64,000 nucleotides of DNA from the NCBI RefSeq assembly GCF_030066895.1, contig NZ_JASJAV010000004.1:1-64000 (forward strand). Reading direction: 5' to 3'. The position numbers were made by a program, and so were the translations under genes. Under the pieces are notes generated by a model, which made no database searches, had not been told where the DNA came from, and saw nothing but the letters and a program-made list of their open reading frames with translations. The number at the start of each line of letters is the position of its first letter. Position 1 is the first letter of the stretch. Positions 1-8,734 of the stretch are shown here, in pieces. The DNA is from Breoghania sp. GTDB lineage: Bacteria; Pseudomonadota; Alphaproteobacteria; Rhizobiales; Stappiaceae.

Positions 1-214
1 GGCCGTTGTTCCCGACAAGCCCGCAAACCCCATTCTGGAATTCTCCGAGAACGGGATTGCGCAGGGCTACACGGAAGGATCCAACGTCAATCCGATCCGT
101 GAGATGACCAAGATGATCGAACTCACGCGAACCTTCGAAAGCATCTCCAAGATGATCGACTCCGGTTCGGAAAATCAGCAACGCGCGATCGAGGAGCTGG
201 GCGAGACATCATGA
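1..214 (+). CDS. flgF: Flagellar basal-body rod protein FlgF, C-terminal fragment
   Basis: The reading frame is open from base 3 and enters from the left edge, so only about the last 70 residues are visible. They contain the conserved end of the rod/hook family: a glycine-asparagine turn (EGSNVNP), then the helical EMTKMIELTRTFES segment and the terminal ISKMIDSGSENQQRAIEELG helix. This helix forms the coiled coil that packs the flagellar rod. The stop overlaps the next start (ATGA), which suggests translational coupling. Placement directly before a small conserved gene and fliI is the order found in Hyphomicrobiales flagellar clusters, and FlgF is preferred over FlgG for that reason. No lesion is visible in the part present. 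Confidence 0.85.
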   Translation, partial: AVVPDKPANPILEFSENGIAQGYTEGSNVNPIREMTKMIELTRTFESISKMIDSGSENQQRAIEELGETS

Positions 215-891
215 GCGAATTGACCGTGGCCCCTATCGGCAAACCAACGGACCCCGCCGATGTCTCTCTGCCGCAGCCCAATCCGCTGCGGATTTCGCAA
301 AGCGCGAGTGCCGTGAGCGGGTGGTCTGCGATGACGGTCGACGACAAGGGGTTCGGTTTCGCGGATCTCGTCGACACGTTGAACCCGCTTCAACAGTTGC
401 CGCTGATCGGGGATCTCTACCGCGCCGTAACGGGCGACGAGATTTCCCAGGAGGCACGCTATGCGGGCAGTGCGCTTTACGGCATGGCGCTCGACGGCCC
501 GGCGGGCATGGGCGCCTTTCTCTGCATGGCGATGGTGGGGGATGCGGTGTCCGATCATTTCAATTCGGACATCGTACAGGTCGCGACTTCCGGATCTTCT
601 GATGTGGTTGAGGACCCGGATGCGCCCATCGAGACCCAGACCGTCGCCGAGGCGGTTTCCGGTGATCCGACCGATCTCTTTCAATGGTTATGTCCCGAAG
701 CAGCTGCCGCGAGATTTCCCGTTCAGCCCGCCGCACTGACAGCGGATGGCGGGGAGGCGGGCGACCTGCCCCCGGCAATGCCGGCAGGCGTTGAGGGATT
801 GACGTCCGATCCGAACAATCATCTGCCGTTGAGCGTTCTGGAAGCGCTGCGCCAGCGCCATATAGGAATGCTGGGCGATGAACAAGCTTGA
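211..891 (+). CDS. Conserved protein between flgF and fliI, function unknown
   Basis: This 226-residue protein has no signal peptide and no clear membrane span, and it matches no enzyme family that I recognise. Around residues 50-95 it holds a segment of the form DTLNPLQQLPLIGDLYRAVTGD followed by a glycine- and alanine-rich helix. I know this motif from alphaproteobacterial proteins of unknown function. The rest is low-complexity, acidic and proline-rich. It overlaps flgF by 4 bp (ATGA) and fliI by 14 bp, so it belongs to the flagellar operon and may be a soluble export or assembly accessory. The second half of the conserved segment reads ALYGMALDGPAGM where a glycine-rich run is usual, so some residues may have drifted. 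The frame is intact. Confidence 0.7.
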   Translation: MSELTVAPIGKPTDPADVSLPQPNPLRISQSASAVSGWSAMTVDDKGFGFADLVDTLNPLQQLPLIGDLYRAVTGDEISQEARYAGSALYGMALDGPAGMGAFLCMAMVGDAVSDHFNSDIVQVATSGSSDVVEDPDAPIETQTVAEAVSGDPTDLFQWLCPEAAAARFPVQPAALTADGGEAGDLPPAMPAGVEGLTSDPNNHLPLSVLEALRQRHIGMLGDEQA

Positions 892-2176
892 GCGGACGGT
901 GGCCTCCACGCTTCAGGAGGTCGCGCCGAACTTTTACTGGGTCGTCGGGCTGTCGTCCTTCGTGTGCCTCGGCGATACGGTCGTTCTGGAAACCAAGGAC
1001 AAGGTCCAGCGCGGCGAGATCATCCGTCTCGATGAGGACGAGGCCATCGTCAAGCCATACAATCGGCAGACGGCCGTCGGCATCGATACACGGATCTATC
1101 GCGTCAGTGGGCTGACGATCCATCCCGATCCGTCGTGGAAGGGAAGGGTAGTCAATGCGCTCGGTCAGCCGGTCGATGACAAGGGGCTTATTCCAGCAGG
1201 AACGCGCGCCGTCTCCCTTGATCGCGATCCGCCGCCGACGCTCAAGCGTGCCCGCGTGACGACGCTGGTTCGAACCGGGGTGCGGGTGGTCGATCTCTTT
1301 ACACCGCTGTACATTGGTCAGTGGGTCGGCATCTTCGCTGGTTCCGGCGTCGGCAAGTTGACGCTCCTGTCCATGTTCGCGCGGTCCGGCGATTTCGATA
1401 CGGTCGTGGTCGGCCTCGTCGGCGAGCGGTCGCGCGAAGTGCGCGAATTCATCGAGGACGCGTTGGGTGAGGCGATCGAGAAATCGGTCGTGGTCATCTC
1501 AACCGGCGATGAAAGCCCGATGATGCGCCGAATGGCGCCGAAGACGGCCATGACGATCGCCGAGCATTTCAGCTACTGCGGGGAATCCGTCCTGCTGATC
1601 ATCGATTCAACTACCCGCTTCGCCCATGCAGCGCGCGACGTGGCAATGGCGGCGGGCGAGCCGCCGGTTGCGCGCGGTTATACGCCGAGCGTCTTTTCCG
1701 AGCTTCCCCGTCTTCTGGAAAGGGTGGGGCTGGGCGTCAACAGTGGCGGGGCGATCACGGGCGTCTTCTCCGTCCTCGTTGATGGCGACGATCACAACGA
1801 TCCGATGGCCGACAGCATCCGCGGCATTCTCGATGGGTACATCGTGCTGAGCCGAGCGATTGCGGATTCCGGTCGTTATCCGGCCGTCGACGTGCTGGCG
1901 TCGATTTCCCGTCTGGCCCAGCATGCCTGGACGGCGGAGCAGCGTGAACTCGTGCTTCGACTGAAAGGTCTGATTGCTCGCTATGAAGACACGTGCGATC
2001 TGCTGCTGATGGGCGGGTATCAGTCCGGCAACGATCCGCAACTCGATTATGCCTGCCAGATCGTGCCGCGAATCTACGATGCGCTGTGCCAGGGCGGGCG
2101 CGACAGAATCGCCGGCGCCCCCTTCGACGCGCTGGCCCGATCGCTTTCCGCGGATATGAACGAGCCCGCTACCTAA
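878..2176 (+). CDS. fliI: Flagellum-specific export ATPase FliI, P-loop serine replaced
   Basis: This is the cytoplasmic ATPase that energises loading of flagellar subunits into the export gate. The 432-residue length fits the family. Visible landmarks are the N-terminal beta-barrel domain, a Walker A motif near residue 158, a Walker B strand with LLIIDSTTRF near 245, and the F1/FliI family signature PAVDVLASISR near 330. The Walker A reads GSGVGKLTLL where the family has GKS or GKT. The leucine codon is TTG, one C-to-T step from the TCG serine codon, and the lost hydroxyl is needed for Mg-ATP. The frame is therefore open but the enzyme is probably dead. It overlaps the preceding gene by 14 bp and is followed by a strong terminator. 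Confidence 0.92.
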   Translation: MNKLERTVASTLQEVAPNFYWVVGLSSFVCLGDTVVLETKDKVQRGEIIRLDEDEAIVKPYNRQTAVGIDTRIYRVSGLTIHPDPSWKGRVVNALGQPVDDKGLIPAGTRAVSLDRDPPPTLKRARVTTLVRTGVRVVDLFTPLYIGQWVGIFAGSGVGKLTLLSMFARSGDFDTVVVGLVGERSREVREFIEDALGEAIEKSVVVISTGDESPMMRRMAPKTAMTIAEHFSYCGESVLLIIDSTTRFAHAARDVAMAAGEPPVARGYTPSVFSELPRLLERVGLGVNSGGAITGVFSVLVDGDDHNDPMADSIRGILDGYIVLSRAIADSGRYPAVDVLASISRLAQHAWTAEQRELVLRLKGLIARYEDTCDLLLMGGYQSGNDPQLDYACQIVPRIYDALCQGGRDRIAGAPFDALARSLSADMNEPAT

Positions 2177-2228
2177 TCTCCGGGGCAACTTTTCCCATTT
2201 CGATAAAACGTGCCGCGATGCGCCCTTG

Positions 2229-2256
2229 AAAGGCCGGATGAATGTATCCGGCCTTT
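2229..2256 (+). terminator. Rho-independent terminator after fliI
   Basis: A perfect 11-bp stem (2229-2239 with 2246-2256) closes a 6-base loop and is followed by a T-rich tract. It lies about 50 bp after the fliI stop and ends the flgF-fliI transcript. Confidence 0.9.
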
Positions 2257-2257
2257 T

Positions 2258-2665
2258 CTGTTTTGCGGACGCTGACGATACTGTCGGCCGGACAAGTTAC
2301 ATTTCGCATCATCCGATTAATGTTTATCGCGAAGCGAATGTGTGTCTGCGTAACCTGTCAGTGGCATTTGTCTTCAGAATTCCGCGTGTTTCTGCACGTG
2401 TCCAACTGTACGGTTGTGATTTGCCGAGTAAAAGATTTAACCAAGCGAAACTTCAAATTTTATGAAAACTTGCCGATGGAGAGAATTGGCGTTATTTTCT
2501 TTGAAAAGTGCAATATATTAGATTTTATTCATTTTTTTGACGCACCGGTTACCGATTTTTAACAATTTATTATAATAGGAATTTGCGTGATATCATTATT
2601 ATTTGATCTCCCTTAATATTTTCTTTTACGGATGATCTCGGCTGAGTATTCAAGGGTTGATCACC
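2258..2665. other. AT-rich intergenic region upstream of ftcR
   Basis: About 400 bases separate the fliI terminator from ftcR. The composition is clearly more AT-rich than in the flanking genes, with long A/T runs around 2450-2640. I see no convincing gene in any frame. It probably holds the ftcR promoter and a 5' untranslated region, but no clear -35/-10 pair can be assigned by eye. Confidence 0.5.
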
Positions 2666-3346
2666 GTGTTCATCATCGTAGACAACAGAGAGATAGTCAC
2701 CTCGGGCTATGCTTCCGGCTTCGAACGAGAAGGGGGTTCTTCGCTCGGACTGCCGCCGGATGAGTTTAGTGACTGGGTGACCACGATGCCGCAGGACGAA
2801 TTGACTGCGGTGGATGCGTTTCTCATTGGAGACTGCAAGGAACGGCACAGTTATCCGCGTATCATCCGCAGCCGGGTTCGCCAGGTGCCTGTTCTGGCAC
2901 TGAACGAGAAGACGTGTCTTGAGCAGACGCTAGAGCTGTTTGCTGCCGGGGTCGACGATGTTCTGCGCAAGCCGATCCACGTGCGTGAGATCATGGCCCG
3001 CGTCAGCACGATCCGTCGGCGTGCGGTTGAAGGCACCAACGACATGCAGGTTGGCAGCATTCGCGTGTTTTTTGACGGCCGGGACCCGCTCGTTGCGGGT
3101 GAGGAATACGCTTTGCCGCGTCGCGAACGTCGTATCCTTGAATTCATGGCCCGTAACCACGGTCGCCGGGTGACCAAGACGCAGATCTACAATGCGGTCT
3201 ATGGTATTTCCAACGAAGACGTCGATGAAAGCGTCGTGGAAAGTCATATCTCCAAGCTTCGCAAGAAGTTGAAGATGCAGCTTGGCTACGACCCGATCGA
3301 ATCCATTCGTTTACTAGGATACATGCTGAAGAAGGACGCGGAGTAG
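2666..3346 (+). CDS. ftcR: FtcR/Rem-type flagellar response regulator
   Basis: This is a CtrA-like orphan response regulator that activates class II flagellar genes in Hyphomicrobiales (FtcR in Brucella, Rem in Sinorhizobium). The N-terminal half (about residues 1-120) is a degenerate receiver starting FIIVDNREIV. The C-terminal half is an OmpR-type winged helix with a recognition region ESVVESHISKLRKKL near residues 195-210. GTG at 2666 is chosen because it aligns with the start of known FtcR proteins and has AAGGG nine bases upstream. A TTG at 2657 is the alternative. The frame is intact, although the flagellar ATPase upstream is damaged. Its position beside the flagellar block supports the assignment. 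Confidence 0.88.
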   Translation: MFIIVDNREIVTSGYASGFEREGGSSLGLPPDEFSDWVTTMPQDELTAVDAFLIGDCKERHSYPRIIRSRVRQVPVLALNEKTCLEQTLELFAAGVDDVLRKPIHVREIMARVSTIRRRAVEGTNDMQVGSIRVFFDGRDPLVAGEEYALPRRERRILEFMARNHGRRVTKTQIYNAVYGISNEDVDESVVESHISKLRKKLKMQLGYDPIESIRLLGYMLKKDAE

Positions 3347-3482
3347 GGGCGTTCTCCTCTCGATGTCCTTGAATGCGCTCACGTGGGCAGAGGAGGCGCG
3401 TGCGGTGCCGCGAAGCCACACATTATCCCTCCGCACCGCTTGACAAGCCGCTTGCATCCCCCCAAAGGAAGGGCTCCTTCAC

Positions 3483-3572
3483 GGAGAAGTGGCCGAGTGG
3501 TTGAAGGCACCGGTCTTGAAAACCGGCAGGCGGGCAACCGTCTCGTGGGTTCGAATCCCACCTTCTTCGCCA
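3483..3572 (+). tRNA. tRNA-Ser (anticodon TGA)
   Basis: This is a complete type II tRNA. The acceptor stem is 3483-3489 paired with 3562-3568, with one G-U pair. The anticodon loop is 3515-3521 with TGA at 3517-3519, there is a long variable arm, the T arm spans about 3545-3561 with the TTCGAAT loop, and CCA is encoded at 3570-3572. All stems pair, so it looks functional. Confidence 0.97.
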
Positions 3573-3644
3573 CCGTCCTCCACGGATGTCATCCTCCGGG
3601 CCGCCTGTCCATGCTGCGGCGAGGGGCGCCGGCGCTCCGTTCCC

Positions 3645-4000
3645 TCACTCGCGCACTTGATCGTGGAACGCACGGCTATCGTCCGGGGCATCGGCCCGAT
3701 TGAACAGTCCGTAGTCCCGAACCACTTCTGCGATCCTCAATCGGTAATCCTCGAAGAGACCCGCCCGGCCGTTTTTCTGAGCGGTGCGATGTGCAGCAAG
3801 CTCTCGCCAGCGTCGAACCGAGGCTTCATCGTCGAAAAACGACAGCGATAAGATCTTGCCCGGCTCTGTCAGGCTCTCGAAGCGCTCGACGGAGATGAAG
3901 CCTTCGACCTTGTTCAATTGGGAGAGCATGGCAGCGGCGATGTCGAGATATTCGTCGTGTCGACCATCCGCCGATGGACTTCGAAGATGACGGCAATCAT
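3645..4000 (-). pseudogene. Antibiotic-biosynthesis-monooxygenase (ABM) domain protein, frameshifted
   Basis: This is a small ferredoxin-like-fold protein of the ABM/quinol monooxygenase superfamily. The body reads as a beta-alpha-beta domain containing GFISVERFESL, the core strand of the family, followed by SLSFFDDEASVRRWR. The natural start is the ATG at 4000, coupled by ATGA to the upstream NIPSNAP gene, giving MIAVIFEVH. Near 3975 one base is missing, so the N-terminal strand is out of frame with the rest. The pairing of ABM and NIPSNAP domains, both dimeric alpha+beta barrel folds, suggests related small-molecule oxidation or binding roles. The substrate is unknown. Confidence 0.75.
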
Positions 4001-4320
4001 GCGGGTGCTCCATGAGGCGTTGACACGCATTTGAGCCAGGTCCGATCTTCCCGGAGAAGGAACTTCTCGCGCATGGTAAATTCATAGTTCTCCCGGCCTA
4101 AGGGATCGGCCGCGAGACGCGCCCGGTAGGTTTCATAGGCCGCAAGGCTGTCGATATTGTAGATACTGTAAGCAAGTGTGGACGAGCCTTCGTGCGGCGC
4201 GTAGTCGCCGATGAGGTCTGCGCCGCAACGGGGAATGGCCTGGCCCCAATTGCGCGAATATTCCGCGAATGCGGCTTTCTTCGTGGGGGTGATGTGATAG
4301 CGGATGATGCAGGTCAGCAT
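3997..4320 (-). CDS. NIPSNAP family protein
   Basis: This 107-residue protein has the NIPSNAP alpha+beta barrel pattern: an opening strand MLTCIIRYHITP, a FAEYSRNW helix, then the YAPHEGSS and NIDSLAAYETYRARL segments, ending with KFLLRED. The ATG at 4320 is chosen because it begins the first strand; an open frame extends further upstream but has no family match. The stop overlaps the start of the ABM gene (ATGA), so the two form an operon. Family members are small dimeric barrels, often of unknown substrate. No lesion is visible. Confidence 0.85.
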   Translation of the reverse strand: MLTCIIRYHITPTKKAAFAEYSRNWGQAIPRCGADLIGDYAPHEGSSTLAYSIYNIDSLAAYETYRARLAADPLGRENYEFTMREKFLLREDRTWLKCVSTPHGAPA

Positions 4321-4407
4321 ATCTGTCTCATCTTCTTCGCCCGACACACATAGCGTCTTGCGTCGGGCCAATGCTTCGGCAAAGATCGAAGTATGGGAGG
4401 GTACAGT

Positions 4408-4871
4408 ATGAAGGAAGGCCCGGATATTGCGGTAATCGCTGCCCTGATCGGTGAACCCGCGCGCGCCAATATTCTGACGGCACTCATGGCCGGGAAGGCG
4501 CTGATGGCGACGGAACTTGCCTCGGAGGCGGGTACGAGACGCTCTTGGAAAACCGCCACGTTATTGTCGGAGATGATGTGCCACATCTGACCCCGAAGGG
4601 CGCAGATGTGATGATGTGCTTCGGCATCGATGTCGGAAAACTCCGCGCTGCGCGAGCTCCTCTTTGCCGCGAATGTCTTGATTGGAACGAGCGGTGTGCA
4701 CATCTCGTGGGCAATCTCGGGCGGGCATTCTTAACGCGCATCGAGGAACTCGGCTGGGCCAAGCGCGATCGGCGGACGCGGATCCTGACGTTCTCACACG
4801 AGGGAGAACGCGCGTTTAACGCGTTCATCCTGAACTTTTCTGCTGAGGTCGGTGCGTTATCGTCAGCTTGA
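4408..4871 (+). pseudogene. ArsR-family HTH regulator, frameshifted and internally shortened
   Basis: The first 45 residues from ATG 4408 (GGGAGGG just upstream) form the start of an ArsR winged helix: AVIAALIGEPARANILTALMAG, then ALMATELASEAG. After that the frame is lost. The C-terminal effector part is readable in another frame from about 4560 to 4871, with LCRECLDWNERCAHLVGNLG and a final helix. The part between, which should carry the recognition helix, is shortened. At least one frameshift plus a deletion is needed to explain this. It is divergent from the NIPSNAP-ABM pair and may once have regulated it. Confidence 0.7.
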
Positions 4872-4984
4872 TTGGCGTCATAGTATGCCGACGGAGCGGA
4901 TTCCCGGTGTCGTGCTGCGGGCGAGGGGGCGGGCACCGCTGCGGATAGCAGGCCCATTGCAGGTCAGACCTCTCGGCTCTCTCT

Positions 4985-5175
4985 TTATATTTCGGTCCGG
5001 ATCTCCGTCTGAACTCGGCATGTTGAAGACAAGGTCGATCAAGCCGTTCGGAGCAACTTGCTCAACTCCGAGGGGCGGCGGTACGCCCTGATCTTTGGCG
5101 AATACGCCTCTGCCGATCTCCCCGACGACGAGCCCGCGTTCCCTGAGCTCGCGATAACCCCGCGTCGCCGTGGAT
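4985..5175 (-). pseudogene. Relic of a MocR-type (GntR/aminotransferase) regulator, second copy
   Basis: This stretch closely matches, base by base, the region around 52775-52960 of the MocR-type gene at 51747-53083, with scattered substitutions and small indels. It covers the part that encodes the linker after the winged helix. Everything upstream (the DNA-binding domain) and downstream (the aminotransferase domain) is missing. Next to it is a relic of the same MFS gene that neighbours the full copy, so the pair was duplicated or acquired twice and this copy has largely eroded. Confidence 0.75.
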
Positions 5176-5828
5176 AGACCTCTCCACCGGATCGTTCGAT
5201 TGCAGGTGGCCCTCTACAATTCATACGCATACGCTGAAGCGAGCGGGGTGGGTGCCGCAGCGATCTCGATTGCTTTTGCTTTCTATGTCGTAGAGTTGAT
5301 GTCGACCTTGATGCTTGTTGACGGGCTGTCCGACAGGGGCTGTCGGCGACTTCCTCTGGTCGGCACGCTGGTTTTATCGGTTCTGGCGACGGGCCTGATC
5401 GCGGTTTTCCTAGGGTGGAGCACACTCGTATCGGCGCGTTTGATGTTGGGAATTGGCACGGCGCGGGTGATGGCAGCCGGCATAGCCTATATGTCCAAGA
5501 TACTTGGAGAAAAGAATACACGCCGTGCTGCACTCCTCGTAACGTCTGCCACCTCACTCGGTTTTGGCGCCGGCGCGCTTGTTCTGCTCGGAACCGCGGT
5601 TACAAGCGCAGCGAGCTACGGCTTCACGTATCTCTCAGTCCTTTCCGAGTTCTCGATGCGTGCGCCTGAAAACCGGGCCAGGGCAACGGACAGGCTCTTT
5701 GTCTATGCGTATGTGGGCATTTCCATTCCGGTGATAATCAGCGGATTTCTGTCTGACCGGTTCGGGCTCATTCCGGCAATGACGATCTTCTGGATCGCAC
5801 TGATGGTCATGACGTTGGCGACGTCTTT
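5176..5828 (+). pseudogene. Relic MFS transporter, second copy, internally deleted
   Basis: The encoded sequence is a diverged homologue of the MFS gene at 53231-54311, shown by segments such as GLSDRGCRRLPLVG, YMSKILGEKN and SIPVIISGFLSDRFGLIP. The first membrane span is missing. The region between SLGFGAGAL and LLGTAVTSAAS is deleted, about 100 residues relative to the other copy, which removes several membrane spans. Homology ends at about 5828, exactly where the PP2C gene on the other strand stops, and the remaining open frame to 5985 is antisense to that gene. It cannot make a working transporter. In this copy the codon matching the TGA stop of the other copy is still CGA (Arg). Confidence 0.8.
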
Positions 5829-6556
5829 CTACGCGCGAGCGCATAAGGTCATGATCGTGGTGTTGTCCTGTCCACTCTTGCCGCTTTTGATCACCGCGGA
5901 TGCCAAAGCCCTGTCGATGTCGGCCGCACTCCAGCTTCGGCAGCTTTCGAGCGTCGCGCCAATTTGCGCAGCGGTCAGGGTGTGATGATATCGCCTAGCT
6001 CGATCGGTACGCCTTTGGGTTTGAAATCGGTGCGGGCGATGTGCTCTCCGGTGAGGGCGGAGAGCAGCATGTGGCGTGATGGATCCTTGCCAGCCTGCTC
6101 TGCGGTAATCTCTCCTTTTCGCACGAGAGCAGCCAGCTGGGCGGCCATGGAATGATCCGCGTTAATCTTGAGAAGCGGGCCGCTTGCGAGATGAAAGAGG
6201 CTTGAATCTCCGACGCTGATCCAGCGTAGCATGTCTTCGCCGATCTCGACTGCGACGAGGGTACAGCCCCATGCCCTCGAGAGCCGGATCGGCCGCGACG
6301 CTTCGCGCAATCGCCTGGTTGGCCGCGTTCAGAGCGGGGATGAAGCTGTTGGATCAGGGTCGCCCTTCTTGCACGCAAGCGTCCAGAAACGTATCGACTG
6401 CGAGCTTGGCGGCGACCTCTCCGGCCGCATGTCCCCCATGCCGTCGGCGAGCACGGCAAGCACCGCGTCTCCGTCACGATGAAAGCGGCAGTAGTTTTCC
6501 TGGTTGGCGTGATCGCCGATGATCTGGATGTCGGAGATATCCCAGCGAAGCGTCAT
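5829..6556 (-). pseudogene. PP2C-family Ser/Thr protein phosphatase, frameshifted
   Basis: This should remove phosphate from proteins modified by the kinase at 8735-11058. The start ATG at 6556 overlaps the FHA stop (ATGA). The N-terminus holds the PP2C motif AVLADGMG (metal-binding Asp). The middle holds LRWISVGDSSLFHL, and the end holds SGQDNTTIMTL, matching the terminal DNTT metal motif. Two frame breaks separate these blocks. One base is missing in the G run after ADGMG near 6440, and about 8 residues are lost after LGDII near 5995, where the ASDG motif should be. It is the last gene of the minus-strand half of the phospho-signalling island. Confidence 0.85.
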
Positions 6557-7095
6557 GCCAGGTCGGAATCCGACCAGTTGAACGTCTCCGAACACAAGGG
6601 GACGAACATCAGCTTCGTTGCTCCGATATCGAGAATGTCTCCGTGCGAAAGCTGCGTCGGCGCGAGCACCGGTTTTCCATTGTGGCGCACGAGATTGGCC
6701 TTGCCGCCGTGCCGGACGTAAAAGTCGTGCTGCATTTCGTCGTAGACCATGTAGGTGTTGCTATCGCGCGAGATGCTTTCATCGCCGAAATCGATGGGAA
6801 TGCGCTAATCGGGATTGCGGCCGACGCTATCCATGTCGAAGGAGATTTCGCGGGACGCGCCTCGGCCGGGGCCTGCGATGACCACCAACCAGCTCACCGT
6901 CAGTTCATAGACATCGGCTGCGTTGTCGGTGCCGGAGGACGGCTGGTCTACGCCTGCGAGGATGCGGGTCTGCGGTTCGCGAGCGCTGTCCCGATTGGTC
7001 TGGGTGCGCTCGAGGACCGAGGTCGCGTCATCGGAGCCTTCGGGCTTGGCGGCAGGCGTGCGCTTGATCACCCGGGTGCGTTCATCGTCGTTCAT
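6553..7095 (-). pseudogene. FHA-domain protein with internal amber stop
   Basis: This protein of about 180 residues has a disordered, Thr- and Arg-rich N-terminus (ERTRVIKRTP, VLERTQTN, PQTRILAG), which looks like a set of kinase target sites. A C-terminal forkhead-associated (phosphothreonine-binding) domain follows, with VGRNPD, ESISRDSNTYMVYD, LSHGDILDIG and TKLMFVPL. The frame is cut by TAG at 6805-6807 inside the FHA core (PD-stop-RIPIDFG), probably a former CAG. It sits between the vWA-FHA gene and the phosphatase, which it overlaps by 4 bp, so it is probably an adaptor or substrate of the island's kinase. Confidence 0.82.
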
Positions 7096-7145
7096 GACAT
7101 TGTCTTTCGGTTGGCACCTTTCGGTTTGAAGCCGGTCAGGGAGCG

Positions 7146-8621
7146 CTACTGCTGAGATACGAAGCGGAACTTCGCTTCACCGAATTCGATGACGTCTCCG
7201 GAGTGCAACTCGGTTTTGGAGATCCGCTGGCCGTTGACGACGACGCCGTTCTCGGTGTCGAGATCGGTGATAACGGGCTGCTTGTCGGGTGACATGTGGA
7301 AGACGGCGTGGTGCCGATGAACCGTATCGTCGTTCAGTTGAAAGTCGTTTTCCGAATGACGGCCGATGGTCACGTTCTGCTCCCGGATCTCGAAGATCTC
7401 TCTGCCGTCCAGAGGTTCGAAATAGCCAAGATTCTGACCATTGGGGACGATGGTCGTGCGAATGTCGTCGTCGGCGAGAACTTCGGTTTGAACCTCTTCC
7501 TCGTCCTCTTCGAGTGCCGGATCTGCAATCGGGAGGTCTTCTTACCCCGATTTGCTACGGGACAGGAGGAACAGGAGCACGGCGGCCAGCAGCACCCAGG
7601 CAACCGCCGAATTCTGCGCGGCCCAATCCGAGGCTTGCGGCCAGAAGTCCTCGAAGTTCTTGTAGATTTTTCCGATCAGCGGCAGAGGGGGCGCCGGGGG
7701 CGGGGGATCGGTTGTCACGACCACGGGAGCCGAGGGCTCCTTGTAGAGACTGAATTCCTCACTCGTGGACGATGCCCCGTCATCATAGGCGATCTTGAGC
7801 GCGAGGGAGATTTCGCCCGAAATATCGTCGGAGGGAGCCGATACGGAACCGCCATTGGTCAGATAGTTCGTGAAGTCGTACAGGAAACTGGCGGGCAGGG
7901 GAGCGTCTCCGACCGCGCTGACAAATGGGCCACCGGTTTCTGAAGCGAGCCGCTCCACCTGTTGTAAATCGACGGTTTCAGAGGGCTTTTCCGCGAAGCC
8001 GATGCCATAGATGACGACGCCGGTTTCCTTTACCTTTTTGATGACGTCCGCATGGGTGTAGGCGGTGTCTTCCGCCTTGCCGTCGGAGATGATTACCAGG
8101 GCGCGCCGCTCGGCATCGACGCCTTTCAGGACGTCGATCGCCTGAAGTGCGGTGAAGTAGAAGGCGGTCGCGGCGCCGTCCGCGCGCACGTCCTTCAGCC
8201 TTTCCGCGACATCAGCGTAAGGATCGCCCGGCGAGATCAGAACCTGCATCTCACCGGCGAAGGTCGCGACCGCCATGATGTTGCGGGCATTGGAGCGTGC
8301 GTAGAGATCTTCGACAAGTTCAACGCTGCGTCTGACCGTGGCTGCGCGGCGCGGGTTCGAGCGGTCGATCAGGAACAGCCAGGCCGCCTTGCCGTCACCG
8401 TCCGAAAAGGATTGAAACGAAACGCCGTCGAGCGGATCACCATTGGCGGTAAGTTCAACCCGCTTTACGGCCTTGGGCTCGCGACTTCTGAAGCCGCATT
8501 CGAAAGAGGAGCTCTCACCCTGCGCGCGCAGATGACAATCGGCGTCGAGCCGGGTTTCGGCGCCGTGGGCGTTACCGATGAGTCCCACCATTGCGGCCAA
8601 AAATATAAATTTGAAACGCAT
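7146..8621 (-). pseudogene. von Willebrand A - transmembrane - FHA protein, internal ochre stop
   Basis: Residues 1-20 form a signal peptide. A vWA domain (about 75-260) follows with a MIDAS-like strand WLFLIDRSNP, GAATAFYFTALQAIDVL and ALVIISDGKAED. A proline-rich linker leads to one membrane span (SAVAWVLLAAVLLFLL, near 340-355). After the stop TAA at 7542-7544 the same frame continues through an acidic linker into a cytoplasmic FHA domain (VTIGRHSENDFQLND, VHRHHAVF, NGVVVNGQRI). The original was therefore one protein joining an envelope-facing vWA sensor to a phosphothreonine reader, split by a single base change (CAA or similar to TAA). The first part is still an open 359-residue frame. 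Confidence 0.85.
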
Positions 8622-8734
8622 ATGCCCCCTGAAGGTTTAATCCGAAATGGAATTGCCCTTGAGCTGAGTATAAAACCTGATCTAAACGCCTGTAAAGCAT
8701 AGCTAACAGGTAGTTTATTTTCTTTATTTTACAA

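Noticed and set aside
3483..3572. The tRNA-Ser as the attachment site of an integrated island.
   Set aside because: No integrase gene follows, and no repeat of the tRNA 3' end was noticed elsewhere in the window.
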